A stretch of DNA of 37,324 bases, taken from Flammeovirgaceae bacterium UBA976 (GTDB lineage Bacteria; Bacteroidota; Bacteroidia; Cytophagales; Cyclobacteriaceae). The stretch lies in contig DBBU01000008.1 in NCBI GenBank assembly GCA_002292365.1, forward strand, positions 17,386 through 54,709, given 5' to 3'. A program made the translations under genes and the position numbers. Shown piece by piece: positions 26,722 to 35,185 of this stretch. Positions within the stretch are counted from its first letter, which is position 1. Each line of letters opens with the position of its first letter. Below the pieces are notes generated by a model. That model ran no database searches. It was given only the letters and a program-made list of their open reading frames with translations, and was not told the DNA's origin.

Positions 26722-27723
26722 TTAATTTTCGGGGCTGTAAGCCCATTTTAAATAAATAGAGGCCCAAGTAAACCCTCCTCCAAAGGCAGCTAAAATTAAA
26801 TTATCTCCTTTTTTAAGTTGTGCTTCATAGTCCCATAAACAAAGGGGAATGGTACCGCCTGTAGTATTGCCGTACCGAGAGATATTCATCATGATTTTTT
26901 CATCTGGAACCTGCATAAGTTTGGCTGTGGCATCGATGATTCTCTTATTGGCTTGATGGGGAACTAACCACGCAATATCTGAGCCCTTTAAATCATTTCT
27001 ATCCATGATTTCTTTGGCGACTCCTGACATTTTAGTCACGGCAAATTTAAAAACAGCAGATCCTTCTTGATAGACATAGTGTTCATGGTTTTGGACGGTA
27101 TCAAGACTCGCTGGATAGCGACTTCCTCCCGCCTTGATATTTAAATATTGCTCTCCTGACCCATCAGATTTTAAAATAGCATCTTGGATACCTAAACCCT
27201 CATGATTGGATTCGAGCAGGGCAGCCCCAGCGCCATCTCCAAAGATGATGCAAGTGGTGCGGTCTTTGTAATCTAAAATAGATGACATCTTATCGGCACC
27301 AATAACAATTATTTTTTTATGCGAACCCGATTCAATAAATTTAGCTCCTGTACTCAGGGCGAATAAAAAGCCAGAGCAGGCCGCAGCAAGGTCAAAACCG
27401 AAGGCATTTTTCGCACCTACCTTTTGAGCAATAATATTAGCGGTAGCCGGGAACGTCAAATCGGGTGTAATCGTGGCACAAATGATAGCATCAATTTCAT
27501 CAGGGGACGTCTTGGTTTTTTGGAGAAGCCCTTTAACAGCTTCCACGACCATAATTGAGACACCTTTGCCCGAACCCTTCAGGATGCGCCTTTCTTTGAT
27601 TCCTGTTCTACTTATGATCCATTCATCGTTGGTGTCCACCATTGTCGCCAATTCATCATTGGTTAGGACATAGTCTGGGACATAGCCGTTGATACCGGTA
27701 ATAGCAGCCGTGATTTTTGACAT
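26722..27723 (-). CDS. fabH: Beta-ketoacyl-ACP synthase III
   Basis: A 333-residue thiolase-fold enzyme that starts fatty-acid chains by condensing acetyl-CoA (or branched acyl-CoA) with malonyl-ACP. The catalytic triad is complete: Cys116 in AAACSGF, His256 in VPHQAN and Asn286 in GNTTGG. N-terminal TGINGYVPDYVLTN and DEWIISRTGIKERR are typical. It follows rpmF, a common order in bacteria that ties lipid synthesis to ribosome production. Confidence 0.97.
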   Translation of the reverse strand: MSKITAAITGINGYVPDYVLTNDELATMVDTNDEWIISRTGIKERRILKGSGKGVSIMVVEAVKGLLQKTKTSPDEIDAIICATITPDLTFPATANIIAQKVGAKNAFGFDLAAACSGFLFALSTGAKFIESGSHKKIIVIGADKMSSILDYKDRTTCIIFGDGAGAALLESNHEGLGIQDAILKSDGSGEQYLNIKAGGSRYPASLDTVQNHEHYVYQEGSAVFKFAVTKMSGVAKEIMDRNDLKGSDIAWLVPHQANKRIIDATAKLMQVPDEKIMMNISRYGNTTGGTIPLCLWDYEAQLKKGDNLILAAFGGGFTWASIYLKWAYSPEN

Positions 27724-27784
27724 ATATTATATGATATACTAATTAAATCAAAATGGATGATTCAAAGCCAGACCCGCTCAATCT

Positions 27785-27976
27785 TTAAGCTAAGACTTCT
27801 TTTTCAATAACTATCTTTCCTTTATAATAAAATTTACCCTCATGCCAAAAGGCACGATGGGGCAAATGGGCCTCTCCTGTGGTTGGACAGATGATGTAAT
27901 TTTTTGGAGAAGCTTTTACATGAGTTCTTCTCTTGTCTCTTCTTGTTTTCGAAATTTTTCGTTTTGGATGCGCCAT
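27785..27976 (-). CDS. rpmF: Ribosomal protein bL32
   Basis: A 63-residue basic protein of the large ribosomal subunit. [19 protein letters not shown] is the conserved N-terminus and [15 protein letters not shown] the central part; only one Cys is present, so it is the form that does not bind zinc by four cysteines. It lies 18 bases after yceD, its usual partner. Confidence 0.97.
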   Translation of the reverse strand: MAHPKRKISKTRRDKRRTHVKASPKNYIICPTTGEAHLPHRAFWHEGKFYYKGKIVIEKEVLA

Positions 27977-27994
27977 TTTCTATTAATTATTAGA

Positions 27995-28522
27995 TTATAA
28001 TTTTATTTTTTTCAGTACTTCCCATCTTGGATCAATCTTGTTTTCCTGCTCTTGATCATTTAAGGAAGGGGTTTCGTCTTTGTAAACTAAATCAGCTCTT
28101 TCTTTGCTTCTTAGTCTAGGGTGTACTTTTTTCATTGGGATCTCTAGCGACACAAATTCATATATGTGGCCAGAAACATCCAATATTTGCATCCCCATAT
28201 CCATAATACTTATTTCATCGCTTAATTCTTCACTGGTCAAACCAAATTTTACTATGTGCTTTTTTTGACAAGTTAAGGATTCTCGATAACTTTCTAAGGA
28301 GACATCGCAGATCAGCGAAACATAAACTTCAATAGTGAAGTTTAAGGCCATCATGGACTCAGATTTATCCATAATCAACGAGGCTTTACCAAAGCCTTCC
28401 TCGACCAAATTATTTTCGAAGGTTTCGAAAAAATCGGGGACTAAATCAAATTGAAAATGGTGTGTACCATTCTCAAGTCTCGCCAAATTGATTTCAAAAG
28501 ACTTTAAAACATTAGTTTTCAC
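27995..28522 (-). CDS. YceD/DUF177 family protein
   Basis: A 175-residue protein of the DUF177 (YceD) family, nearly always located next to rpmF; plant and bacterial relatives are needed for 23S rRNA accumulation. Recognised by position, size and the pattern ICDVSLESYRESLTC followed by an acidic region (SEELSDEISIMDMG) and a C-terminal DPRWEVLKKIKL. It is the first gene of the operon that continues with rpmF, fabH, efp, accB and accC, and it has a candidate promoter directly upstream. Confidence 0.85.
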   Translation of the reverse strand: MKTNVLKSFEINLARLENGTHHFQFDLVPDFFETFENNLVEEGFGKASLIMDKSESMMALNFTIEVYVSLICDVSLESYRESLTCQKKHIVKFGLTSEELSDEISIMDMGMQILDVSGHIYEFVSLEIPMKKVHPRLRSKERADLVYKDETPSLNDQEQENKIDPRWEVLKKIKL

Positions 28523-28544
28523 CTGATTAGATTTATAAGAACCG

Positions 28545-28576
28545 CAAATTTATGTAGAATGCCCCGATAATCCCAA
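28545..28576 (-). promoter_or_regulatory. Candidate promoter of the yceD-rpmF-fabH-efp-accBC operon
   Basis: On the minus strand TTG (28576-28574), 21 bases, then TAAATTTG (28552-28545), an exact TAnnTTTG match. The start point would be near 28538, about 15 bases before the yceD ATG. Confidence 0.45.
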
Positions 28577-28600
28577 TGAATTCTTCATTAGAAATAAGAA

Positions 28601-29620
28601 TCAATGATCTTTATTTTGAGCCAAGGTACCTGCCAGTAACAATGCATGGCTCATAGAACTTGGGTCAGCGATGTTTTTACCTGCCAAATCAAAAGCAGTA
28701 CCATGGGCAGGCGAAGTCCTGACAACCGGTAGTCCCGCTGTGAAATTCACACCTGAACCTCTTGATAATAATTTAAAAGGAATCAAACCTTGATCATGGT
28801 ACATCGCTAAAATACCATCATATTTTAAATATTCATCACTTCCAAAAAAACCATCAGCAGGGAAGGGCCCTTTGACAGTGTATCCATTAAAATTAAATTG
28901 GTCAATAACCTTATCGATTATATTTTGTTCTTCATCACCCAGCAAGCCATTTTCGCCTGCATGAGGATTTAAGCCCGTTAAGGCTACTTTTGGAGATTTA
29001 ATACCAAAATCAGTCTGTAATGAATTGATGAGTATTTCTAGCTTTTCTGAGATGAGTGTTATCGTAAGGCTTTCTGCTACCTGTTCTATTGGGATATGAC
29101 CGGTAACAACAGCCACTCGCAGCCCATCCTTTACCATCAACATTAGATTTTCATTGACTTCAAACGTTGCTGCAAGGTACTCGGTATGACCTGGAAACGA
29201 AAAACCTTGTTCATTAAGCAACTCTTTACTTAAGGGTCCGGTAACCAAACCATTGATGTACCCATTTTTTAAATCAGCAACAGCTGATTCGAGAGATTTT
29301 TTGGCATATTTACCTCCTGTAGCGTTGGGTCTACCTGGTGTGATGATGACGGATTCCTCCCAAACCGATATTACATTTATTTTTAGGGGTACAGCTTGTT
29401 GAGGTTTTGAGATGAAATGAAAACTCAAATGAAACTTTTTAAGTAACTTCGAGTAAAAATTAAGTACCTCCATCGAAGCATAAATGACAGGAGTCATTTT
29501 AGAAAAAAGAGAAGTATTTTCTAAACTTTTTAGTGTGACTTCGATGCCGATTCCGTTGAGATCTCCAATACTTATTCCGATGATTGGTATAAATTTGTGA
29601 TCGAGATTATTAGGGCTCAT
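28601..29620 (-). CDS. pdxA: 4-hydroxythreonine-4-phosphate dehydrogenase
   Basis: A 339-residue NAD-dependent enzyme of pyridoxal phosphate synthesis that oxidises 4-phosphohydroxy-L-threonine. The three metal-binding histidines are visible: His145 (FPGHTEY), His220 (LNPHAGE) and His275 (MYHDQG). IGISIGDLNGIGIEV at the N-terminus is the family's opening, and PVVRTSPAHGTAFDLAGK is near the end. It is divergent from rsmA with only 46 bases between them. Confidence 0.96.
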   Translation of the reverse strand: MSPNNLDHKFIPIIGISIGDLNGIGIEVTLKSLENTSLFSKMTPVIYASMEVLNFYSKLLKKFHLSFHFISKPQQAVPLKINVISVWEESVIITPGRPNATGGKYAKKSLESAVADLKNGYINGLVTGPLSKELLNEQGFSFPGHTEYLAATFEVNENLMLMVKDGLRVAVVTGHIPIEQVAESLTITLISEKLEILINSLQTDFGIKSPKVALTGLNPHAGENGLLGDEEQNIIDKVIDQFNFNGYTVKGPFPADGFFGSDEYLKYDGILAMYHDQGLIPFKLLSRGSGVNFTAGLPVVRTSPAHGTAFDLAGKNIADPSSMSHALLLAGTLAQNKDH

Positions 29621-29639
29621 GAAATTTGTTTAATGAGTA

Positions 29640-29647
29640 CAAAATTA
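29640..29647 (-). promoter_or_regulatory. Candidate -7 element for pdxA
   Basis: On the minus strand TAATTTTG (29647-29640), an exact TAnnTTTG match, 20 bases before the pdxA ATG. No TTG lies at the -33 distance, so support is weak. Confidence 0.25.
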
Positions 29648-29666
29648 TATTTTTTTAGCGATTACC

Positions 29667-30431
29667 TTGAGAAAATTAAAACCAAAAAAGTATTTAGGTC
29701 AGCATTTCTTGAAAGATGAGACGATCGCCCTAGATATTGTGGCTGCGATAGGGAAAGGATCAGGAAGTCTGCTTGAAGTAGGTCCTGGTATGGGGGTGCT
29801 TACACAGCACTTACTACAAAATGATCAGTTGATGACCTTTGATCTTGATGAGGCTTCCATTGATTACCTGAAAGAAAAATACCCCGATCATGTGGAGAAA
29901 TTTCAGTTAAAAGATTTTTTGAAAGAAAATTTAATGGAGTACCAAACTCCCATTCGGGTGATAGGGAATTTCCCCTATAATATCTCTTCCCAGATATTTT
30001 TCCAAGTTTATTCACATCACGACCGTGTTAAAGAGGTCGTATGTATGATTCAAAAAGAGGTTGCTGAACGTATTGTTTCTAAACATGGGAACAAAGTTTA
30101 TGGGATATTAAGTGTGCTTTTGCAAACATTTTATGATATTGAATACCTTTTTTCGGTAGACCCTATGGTATTTGACCCCCCGCCCAAAGTAAATTCAGCA
30201 GTGATCAAGCTGGTGAGAAACAATCGTTTAGACTTCGACGCAAAGATATTGAAGCGCGTGGTTAAAGCAGGATTTGGGAAGCGGCGTAAAACCTTGAGAA
30301 ACGCGTTAAAAGAGTTAAATTTACCCGAGACTTTGACTGCGCAAGAAGTTTTTGATAGACGCGCCGAACAGTTATCTGTTGAAGATTTTATTGATTTGAT
30401 GGAAAAAATCGAGGAGGCATGGAAAAAATAA
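29667..30431 (+). CDS. rsmA: 16S rRNA dimethyladenosine transferase
   Basis: A 254-residue SAM-dependent methyltransferase that dimethylates two adjacent adenosines near the 3' end of 16S rRNA. Motifs: KKYLGQHFLKD, EVGPGMGVLT (SAM loop, 37-46), NFPYNIS (101-107, catalytic NLPY position) and DPPPKVNSAVI. Start is TTG 29667; no ATG or GTG occurs upstream near the family start. Its last bases overlap mgtE, an arrangement typical of Bacteroidota. Confidence 0.96.
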   Translation: MRKLKPKKYLGQHFLKDETIALDIVAAIGKGSGSLLEVGPGMGVLTQHLLQNDQLMTFDLDEASIDYLKEKYPDHVEKFQLKDFLKENLMEYQTPIRVIGNFPYNISSQIFFQVYSHHDRVKEVVCMIQKEVAERIVSKHGNKVYGILSVLLQTFYDIEYLFSVDPMVFDPPPKVNSAVIKLVRNNRLDFDAKILKRVVKAGFGKRRKTLRNALKELNLPETLTAQEVFDRRAEQLSVEDFIDLMEKIEEAWKK

Positions 30432-31783
30432 TGGAATTTGAGTTTTCGAAAGAATTTCTAGAGCGTTTCAAGTTAGCTTTAACTGATCGAGATGATGTTT
30501 ACATTCAAGAGTCCTTGGGAGGGGTGCGTTCTGCAGATATTTGTGAAATACTTACTGAAATAGGCATTGAAGAGGCAAAATATGTATTTGATATACTGTC
30601 TTCAGACATTGCCGCCGATGTTTTGGTAGAATTAGAGGAAGATTTCCGTGTAGAGTTTATGGAAGATTTTGCCATCAATGAGCTGTCTCATTTCATTGAG
30701 ATACTCGATTCCGATGATGGTGCAGACTTATTGAACGAATTGTCCCCTCGGCGCCGAGAGGAAATCTTGGAGGAGATCAAAAATGAAGAAAAAGTAGGAC
30801 ACCTTTTGGATTTGATTCGTTACGATGAGGATGTCGCAGGTGGGCTGATGGCTAAAGAATTGGTCAAGGCAAGAGAGAATTGGACAGTCAAAAGGTGCAT
30901 TGAGGAAATTAAAATCCAAGCGGAGAATGTTGAAAAAATATATTCTGTTTATGTGGTAGATCAACAGGATAGATTAAAAGGGAGGGTGAGTTTGAAACGT
31001 ATTCTTTTATCAAATGAGGATAAAAAAGTAGCCGAAATATTTGAAGAAAACATTATTTCTGTGGGGATATTCCTTGCGGCGCAAGAAGTAGCCAATATCA
31101 TGCAGAAATATGACTTAGATGCCGTACCTGTGGTGAATGTGAGGAGAAAGCTTGTAGGCCGAATTACGATTGATGATGTGGTAGATGTCATTACTGAATC
31201 TGCAGAAGAAGAAAGACAATTAATGTCTGGAGTGACCTCAGACATAGAAGAAGATGATGGAGTTTGGGTTATTTCCAAGGCACGACTTCCTTGGTTAGTG
31301 ATAGGTATGACAGGAGGCTTGATTGCGGCACAAATCGCTGATTATTATTCAGGTGCACTCAACGTAATCGCACGTTTATCTTTATTTATACCCTTAATCA
31401 TGGCGACAGGAGGTAATGTAGGCATTCAATCATCTGCTATAGTAATTCAAAGTTTAGCTGGAAAAAATGGGTTCAATGATACTTTGGGAAATAGATTGTT
31501 AAAAATGTTTTACGTTGCCATGGTCAATGGGAGTATTCTTTCTCTAATAGTCTTTGGGGCGATCATGCTGCTGTTTAAGGATCAATTGCTCGCTCTTACC
31601 GCCTCAATAGCTCTACTCAACGTGGTACTTTTGGCTTCATTTATGGGGACTATTACGCCCCTGTTGTTAAATCGGTTTGGGATCAATCCAGCCATAGCTT
31701 CAGGCCCATTCATTACTACCGCGAATGATCTTTTGGGGCTCACAGTTTATTTTTCCATTGCCGTCTTTTTGTACAATTTATAA
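30419..31783 (+). CDS. mgtE: MgtE-type magnesium transporter
   Basis: A 454-residue Mg2+ channel. N domain (about 1-130, acidic helical repeats), two CBS motifs (about 135-255), a plug helix, then five membrane helices (about 290-454) with ATGGNVGIQSSAIVIQSLA and the pore Asp in GPFITTANDLLG. The cytosolic acidic domains close the channel at high Mg2+. ATG 30419 overlaps rsmA by 13 bases; ATG 30431 (TAATG overlap) is also possible. The dehydrogenase gene starts inside its stop (TAATG). Confidence 0.96.
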   Translation: MEKIMEFEFSKEFLERFKLALTDRDDVYIQESLGGVRSADICEILTEIGIEEAKYVFDILSSDIAADVLVELEEDFRVEFMEDFAINELSHFIEILDSDDGADLLNELSPRRREEILEEIKNEEKVGHLLDLIRYDEDVAGGLMAKELVKARENWTVKRCIEEIKIQAENVEKIYSVYVVDQQDRLKGRVSLKRILLSNEDKKVAEIFEENIISVGIFLAAQEVANIMQKYDLDAVPVVNVRRKLVGRITIDDVVDVITESAEEERQLMSGVTSDIEEDDGVWVISKARLPWLVIGMTGGLIAAQIADYYSGALNVIARLSLFIPLIMATGGNVGIQSSAIVIQSLAGKNGFNDTLGNRLLKMFYVAMVNGSILSLIVFGAIMLLFKDQLLALTASIALLNVVLLASFMGTITPLLLNRFGINPAIASGPFITTANDLLGLTVYFSIAVFLYNL

Positions 31784-32730
31784 TGCCCTTAAATCAAAAA
31801 ATATTGGTGGTAGACCAAATGCATGATTCGATTCATGAGGTATTTCGTGATATTGGTTTTGAGTGTTCCTATCGTCCTGATATCACGCGAAAGGCAATTA
31901 TACAAATATTGCCAGATTACGTTGGACTGATCATTAGGAGTAAGACCCCCGTTGATCATGAATTAATTATCAAGGCTAAAAAATTGAGGTTTATAGGTAG
32001 GGCTGGAGCTGGAGTGGATAATATTGATATAGACTTATTGGCTAAAAAAGGCATTACATTATTCAATGCGCCGGAAGGAAATCGGGATGCGGTAGGTGAG
32101 CATGGGGTTGGAATGCTACTGATGTTGTTAAATAAATTGAGGTTAGCTGACCATGAGGTGCGTTCTTATCTGTGGGACAGGGAATCTAATAGAGGCCATG
32201 AGTTGAAAAATAAAGTAGTGGGCATCTTTGGTTTTGGATTTATGGGGAGTGCTTTTGCGGAGAAATTACGTGGGTTTGATTGTGAGATAATAGCTTATGA
32301 CAAGTATAAAAAAGGTTATACCTCAGATACAGATCATGTAAAAGAAGTTGATCTTACCGATTTTAAACGAAGGACCGAGATCTTGAGTATTCACATTCCT
32401 TTGACGTATGAAACCTCTCATTTATTCGATTATGATTATTTAAATTCTTTTAGTAATCTTAAATACATTATTAATACGGCCAGAGGAGAAGTATTATCTT
32501 TAAAAGATTTAAATGCGATCATTTGTGAAGGAAATTTGAGTGGTGCGGCTTTGGATGTATTGGAAAATGAAAAGTTGAATACGTTGACCTCAGAGGAGCA
32601 AAATATTTATCAAAGTTTGTTTGATCATGAGCAGACCATTTTTTCACCACACATAGGAGGTTGGACTTACGAGTCTTACGAAAGAATCAATCATGTTTTG
32701 GCAAAAAAAATTTCTGAGCTGAAATTCTAA
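31783..32730 (+). CDS. D-2-hydroxyacid dehydrogenase, phosphoglycerate dehydrogenase-like
   Basis: A 315-residue NAD-dependent dehydrogenase. NAD loop GIFGFGFMG (147-155) with the acidic ribose-binding Asp173; catalytic triad Arg234 (NTARGE), Glu263 and His290 (SPHIGGWT). It is close in size to short SerA-type enzymes without an ACT domain, so it may make 3-phosphohydroxypyruvate for serine synthesis, but glyoxylate/hydroxypyruvate reduction is possible. Translation is coupled to mgtE by a one-base overlap. A hairpin terminator follows. Confidence 0.88.
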   Translation: MPLNQKILVVDQMHDSIHEVFRDIGFECSYRPDITRKAIIQILPDYVGLIIRSKTPVDHELIIKAKKLRFIGRAGAGVDNIDIDLLAKKGITLFNAPEGNRDAVGEHGVGMLLMLLNKLRLADHEVRSYLWDRESNRGHELKNKVVGIFGFGFMGSAFAEKLRGFDCEIIAYDKYKKGYTSDTDHVKEVDLTDFKRRTEILSIHIPLTYETSHLFDYDYLNSFSNLKYIINTARGEVLSLKDLNAIICEGNLSGAALDVLENEKLNTLTSEEQNIYQSLFDHEQTIFSPHIGGWTYESYERINHVLAKKISELKF

Positions 32731-32750
32731 TTATAATGGTCGATTTTATT

Positions 32751-32758
32751 TATATTTG
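32751..32758 (+). promoter_or_regulatory. Candidate -7 element (TATATTTG) for greA
   Basis: Exact TAnnTTTG match 83 bases before the greA ATG; no TTG at -33. If used, transcription starts near 32765, upstream of the hairpin at 32786. Confidence 0.35.
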
Positions 32759-32785
32759 CTTTTTGATGCTAAAAGCACTTTGAGG

Positions 32786-32806
32786 CGGTCTGTGACCGTT
32801 CTTTTT
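32786..32806 (+). terminator. Hairpin with T run between dehydrogenase gene and greA
   Basis: CGGTC (32786-32790), loop TGT, GACCG (32794-32798), then TTCTTTTT. It can end the rsmA-mgtE-dehydrogenase transcript. If greA is transcribed from the -7 element upstream of it, the same hairpin lies in the greA leader and could act as an attenuator. Confidence 0.65.
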
Positions 32807-32840
32807 CGTTTATGGTGTTTCTCAAAAATATTTTTTAAAT

Positions 32841-33314
32841 ATGTCAGTTAATTATTTCTCTAAAGACGGTCTGCAGAAGATTAAAGATGAATTAAAAGAT
32901 CTTCAGACCAAAGGACGCGCAGATATGGCTAAGCAAATAGCGGAAGCTAGAGATAAAGGGGATTTGAGTGAAAATGCTGAATACGATGCTGCTAAAGATG
33001 CCCAAGGCCATCTTGAGCACAGGATCAAGCAATTAGAAGCCATCGTAGGTGATGCACGCGTATTGGACATTAATGCGGTTGATATGTCCAAGGTAGGTGT
33101 TTTGAGTTTTGTCAGAATTAAGAACCTAAAAAATAACTCAGAAGTCAAATATCAATTGGTCGCGGAGGAAGAGGCTAATTTGGCATCGGGTAAAATTTCT
33201 GTTAAATCGCCCATTGGTAAAGGGCTTTTAGGAAAAAAAGCAGGTGATTTGGCGGTAATGAATGTGCCAGCAGGAGAAATGAAATTTGAGATTTTAGAGA
33301 TAAGTTACGACTGA
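32841..33314 (+). CDS. greA: Transcript cleavage factor GreA
   Basis: A 157-residue factor that inserts a coiled coil into the RNA polymerase secondary channel and triggers cleavage of backtracked RNA. The N-terminal coiled coil carries the acidic tip DLSENAEYDAAK and the C-terminal FKBP-like domain has SPIGKGLLGKKAGD. Length is standard. The HIT gene starts two bases after its stop. Confidence 0.97.
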   Translation: MSVNYFSKDGLQKIKDELKDLQTKGRADMAKQIAEARDKGDLSENAEYDAAKDAQGHLEHRIKQLEAIVGDARVLDINAVDMSKVGVLSFVRIKNLKNNSEVKYQLVAEEEANLASGKISVKSPIGKGLLGKKAGDLAVMNVPAGEMKFEILEISYD

Positions 33315-33315
33315 C

Positions 33316-33708
33316 ATGCCTTCGGTGTTTTCTCAAATTGCAAGGCATGAAATCCCTGCTCACATCGTAGCTGAGGATGAACAACATGTAGCCTTCTTAG
33401 ATATCAGCCCATTGGTCATGGGGCATGTACTCGTGATTCCCAAAAGAGAAGTTGACTACATTTATGATTTAGAGGATGATGAAATAGGAGCACTCCACAT
33501 TTTCGCGAAAAAAGTTGCCAAGTCACTGAAATCAGCCATTCCTTGTTTGCGCATTGGCATAACCGTGATTGGCTTAGAAGTGCCTCATGCTCATATACAT
33601 TTAATCCCTCTTAGTTCGATGGAAGATATTAATTTTAGTAGGATGAAATTATCACCCTCCAATGAAGAATTACAGGTAATTTCAAAGAGAATAATCGCGC
33701 AATCTTAG
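33316..33708 (+). CDS. HIT family nucleotide-binding protein
   Basis: A 130-residue nucleotide phosphohydrolase or transferase of the histidine-triad family, with HAHIHLIPL (His91, 93, 95) and the N-terminal SVFSQIARHEIPAHIV. Bacterial members hydrolyse adenosine phosphoramidates or similar nucleotides. Cotranscribed with greA, a frequent pairing in Bacteroidota. It ends in a TTAG shared with ruvC on the other strand. Confidence 0.94.
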   Translation: MPSVFSQIARHEIPAHIVAEDEQHVAFLDISPLVMGHVLVIPKREVDYIYDLEDDEIGALHIFAKKVAKSLKSAIPCLRIGITVIGLEVPHAHIHLIPLSSMEDINFSRMKLSPSNEELQVISKRIIAQS

Positions 33709-34271
33709 GATTTAATTCTTTTTGGATTGTCACTTAAAAAAGCACCCCAACCTTGGGTCTTTTTCGTATGTGTATTGCCCTGAAAATGGTGACAAAGGGC
33801 AACGGCCAATGCATCAGTGGCATCTAAAAGATAATCTGATTTCTTAAATTTCAGCAGGTTTTGAATCATGGCTGCTACTTGTTCCTTAGAAGCATTACCA
33901 TTTCCTGTTACCGATTGTTTTACCTTTTTTGGCGCATATTCATTGATAGGTATATCGTGCGTCAGCGCAGCGGCCATCGCGACCCCTTGAGCCCTACCTA
34001 ATTTGAGCATTGATTGTACATTTTTACCGAAAAAAGGGGCTTCAAGAGCGACTTCATCAGGCATGAAGTCTTCGATAATTTGATTGACCCGATCGTATAT
34101 CTTTTTTAATTTTAATTCATGCCCAAAATACTTTTTCAGATGAATGACACCAAATTGCAATAATTTAATTTCCTGCTTTTGAACGACGATGACGCCATAT
34201 CCCATGACACTGGTTCCGGGATCTAAGCCTAAAATAATTTTGCTTGCTGCTATTTTATTTTCAATTCCCAT
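33705..34271 (-). CDS. ruvC: Holliday junction endonuclease RuvC
   Basis: A 188-residue RNase H-fold nuclease that cuts Holliday junctions together with RuvAB. Acidic site: Asp17 (GLDPGT), Glu77 (ALEAPF), Asp150 and Asp153 (DATDALAVA). I take ATG 34271 (MGIENKIAASKIILGLDPG) as start because it places the first Asp near residue 17; an upstream ATG at 34313 would add 14 residues not seen in the family. ruvA and ruvB are not in the window. Confidence 0.95.
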   Translation of the reverse strand: MGIENKIAASKIILGLDPGTSVMGYGVIVVQKQEIKLLQFGVIHLKKYFGHELKLKKIYDRVNQIIEDFMPDEVALEAPFFGKNVQSMLKLGRAQGVAMAAALTHDIPINEYAPKKVKQSVTGNGNASKEQVAAMIQNLLKFKKSDYLLDATDALAVALCHHFQGNTHTKKTQGWGAFLSDNPKRIKS

Positions 34272-34422
34272 GTCTACAAATAAAGGGGATCCTTGACAGA
34301 TTAAAAAGTCCAATGGTGGACCTTCTCAGGATTTTATTGAAATTGCTTCTGAGGGATTGAATATTTTTTGAATTGGAATTAGATATCGATATTGGATAGC
34401 ATTTGAATTTTATTTTTTGGTT

Positions 34423-34451
34423 TTGATGTTAAGCGATTACTTTTAAGTTTG
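34423..34451 (+). promoter_or_regulatory. Bacteroidota-type promoter of the small unknown gene at 34475
   Basis: TTG (34423-34425), 18 bases, TAAGTTTG (34444-34451), a full consensus match. Transcription should start near 34458, which lies after the GTG at 34451 and before the ATG at 34475, so it decides between the two possible starts. Confidence 0.5.
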
Positions 34452-34474
34452 TGACGATCATTAACGATGACTGG

Positions 34475-34729
34475 ATGACAAATATTCAATATGAAATAAT
34501 AGATGCGCTCTATTTTGTGATTCCTTTTGATGAATTACTAGCGCAACTCGATTTGGACGAAGGGATCTTGGTAGTTGAGCTTCATAAACTCCATCAGAAG
34601 GGTTGGATTAGGGTTTATGATGACATTGATCAAGAACTTGAAAATAATGCTTTACTAGATGATAGATTTACAAAATATCAATTTCTTGCGAGTAAACAAG
34701 GATTAATTGTACACAATTCTGATGGGTAA
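34475..34729 (+). CDS. Hypothetical acidic protein, 84 residues
   Basis: Small cytoplasmic protein with a winged-helix-like pattern: helix (IQYEIIDALYFVIPFDELLAQ), then ILVVELHKLHQKGWIRVYDD. No family name can be given with confidence; a DNA-binding or chaperone-like role is only a guess. Start ATG 34475 is preferred to GTG 34451 because the latter overlaps a promoter match. It lies just upstream of a broken polysaccharide deacetylase gene. Confidence 0.72.
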   Translation: MTNIQYEIIDALYFVIPFDELLAQLDLDEGILVVELHKLHQKGWIRVYDDIDQELENNALLDDRFTKYQFLASKQGLIVHNSDG

Positions 34730-34771
34730 TGACCGTTATGAAAGGGTGAAAAAGGGTGAAAAACAGTATTT

Positions 34772-35163
34772 TTGGTGAGAGGCCATCTTATTGGGAATTA
34801 TACCTACCAGCACCTCAATGGTTGGAAGACTCCTAGTCAGATTTATTTGAAGGATGTACTTAAGTGTCAGCAATTCATTGATGCGATCGTGCCTTCGTCT
34901 TCTATAAAATTATTTCGTTTCCCTTATGGTAGGCTGACTAAAACCCAAATTGAGATCCTTAAAAAGAAATATAAAATTATTTCTTGTGAAAAGATTTCTG
35001 AAGACTACCAAACCAATTTTGATTTTCTAAAAGTATTTCGTTTAATATACTAGACTCAGGTGGGAGATATCTTACTTTTTCATTAGAGTTTTAATGTTAT
35101 CACAATCTTGAGATTTTATAACCCAAATTTTAGCCTTTTTTTGGGCGAGAGGGTATACATTTG
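34772..35163 (+). pseudogene. Polysaccharide deacetylase (NodB fold), 5' truncated with internal stops
   Basis: The frame begins in the middle of a NodB domain: RGHLIGNYTYQHLNGWKT is the GHxIGNHTY metal-site segment (second His of the pair replaced by Tyr), followed by LFRFPYGRLT (RPPYG motif). A TAG at 35051-35053 interrupts the domain, and the same frame continues with GDILLFH and a second TAG (35084-35086) where FHDS is normal. It then stays open to TGA 35163. The N-terminal part with the catalytic TFDDGP motif, about 60-70 residues, is missing; only some 40 bases separate the fragment from the gene upstream. Non-functional. Confidence 0.82.
35156..35163 (+). promoter_or_regulatory. Candidate -7 element (TACATTTG) for tatD
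   Basis: Exact TAnnTTTG match 23 bases before the tatD ATG, without a TTG at the normal -33 distance. It coincides with the end of the deacetylase remnant. Confidence 0.3.
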
Positions 35164-35185
35164 AACACTAAACATAGATTGAATC

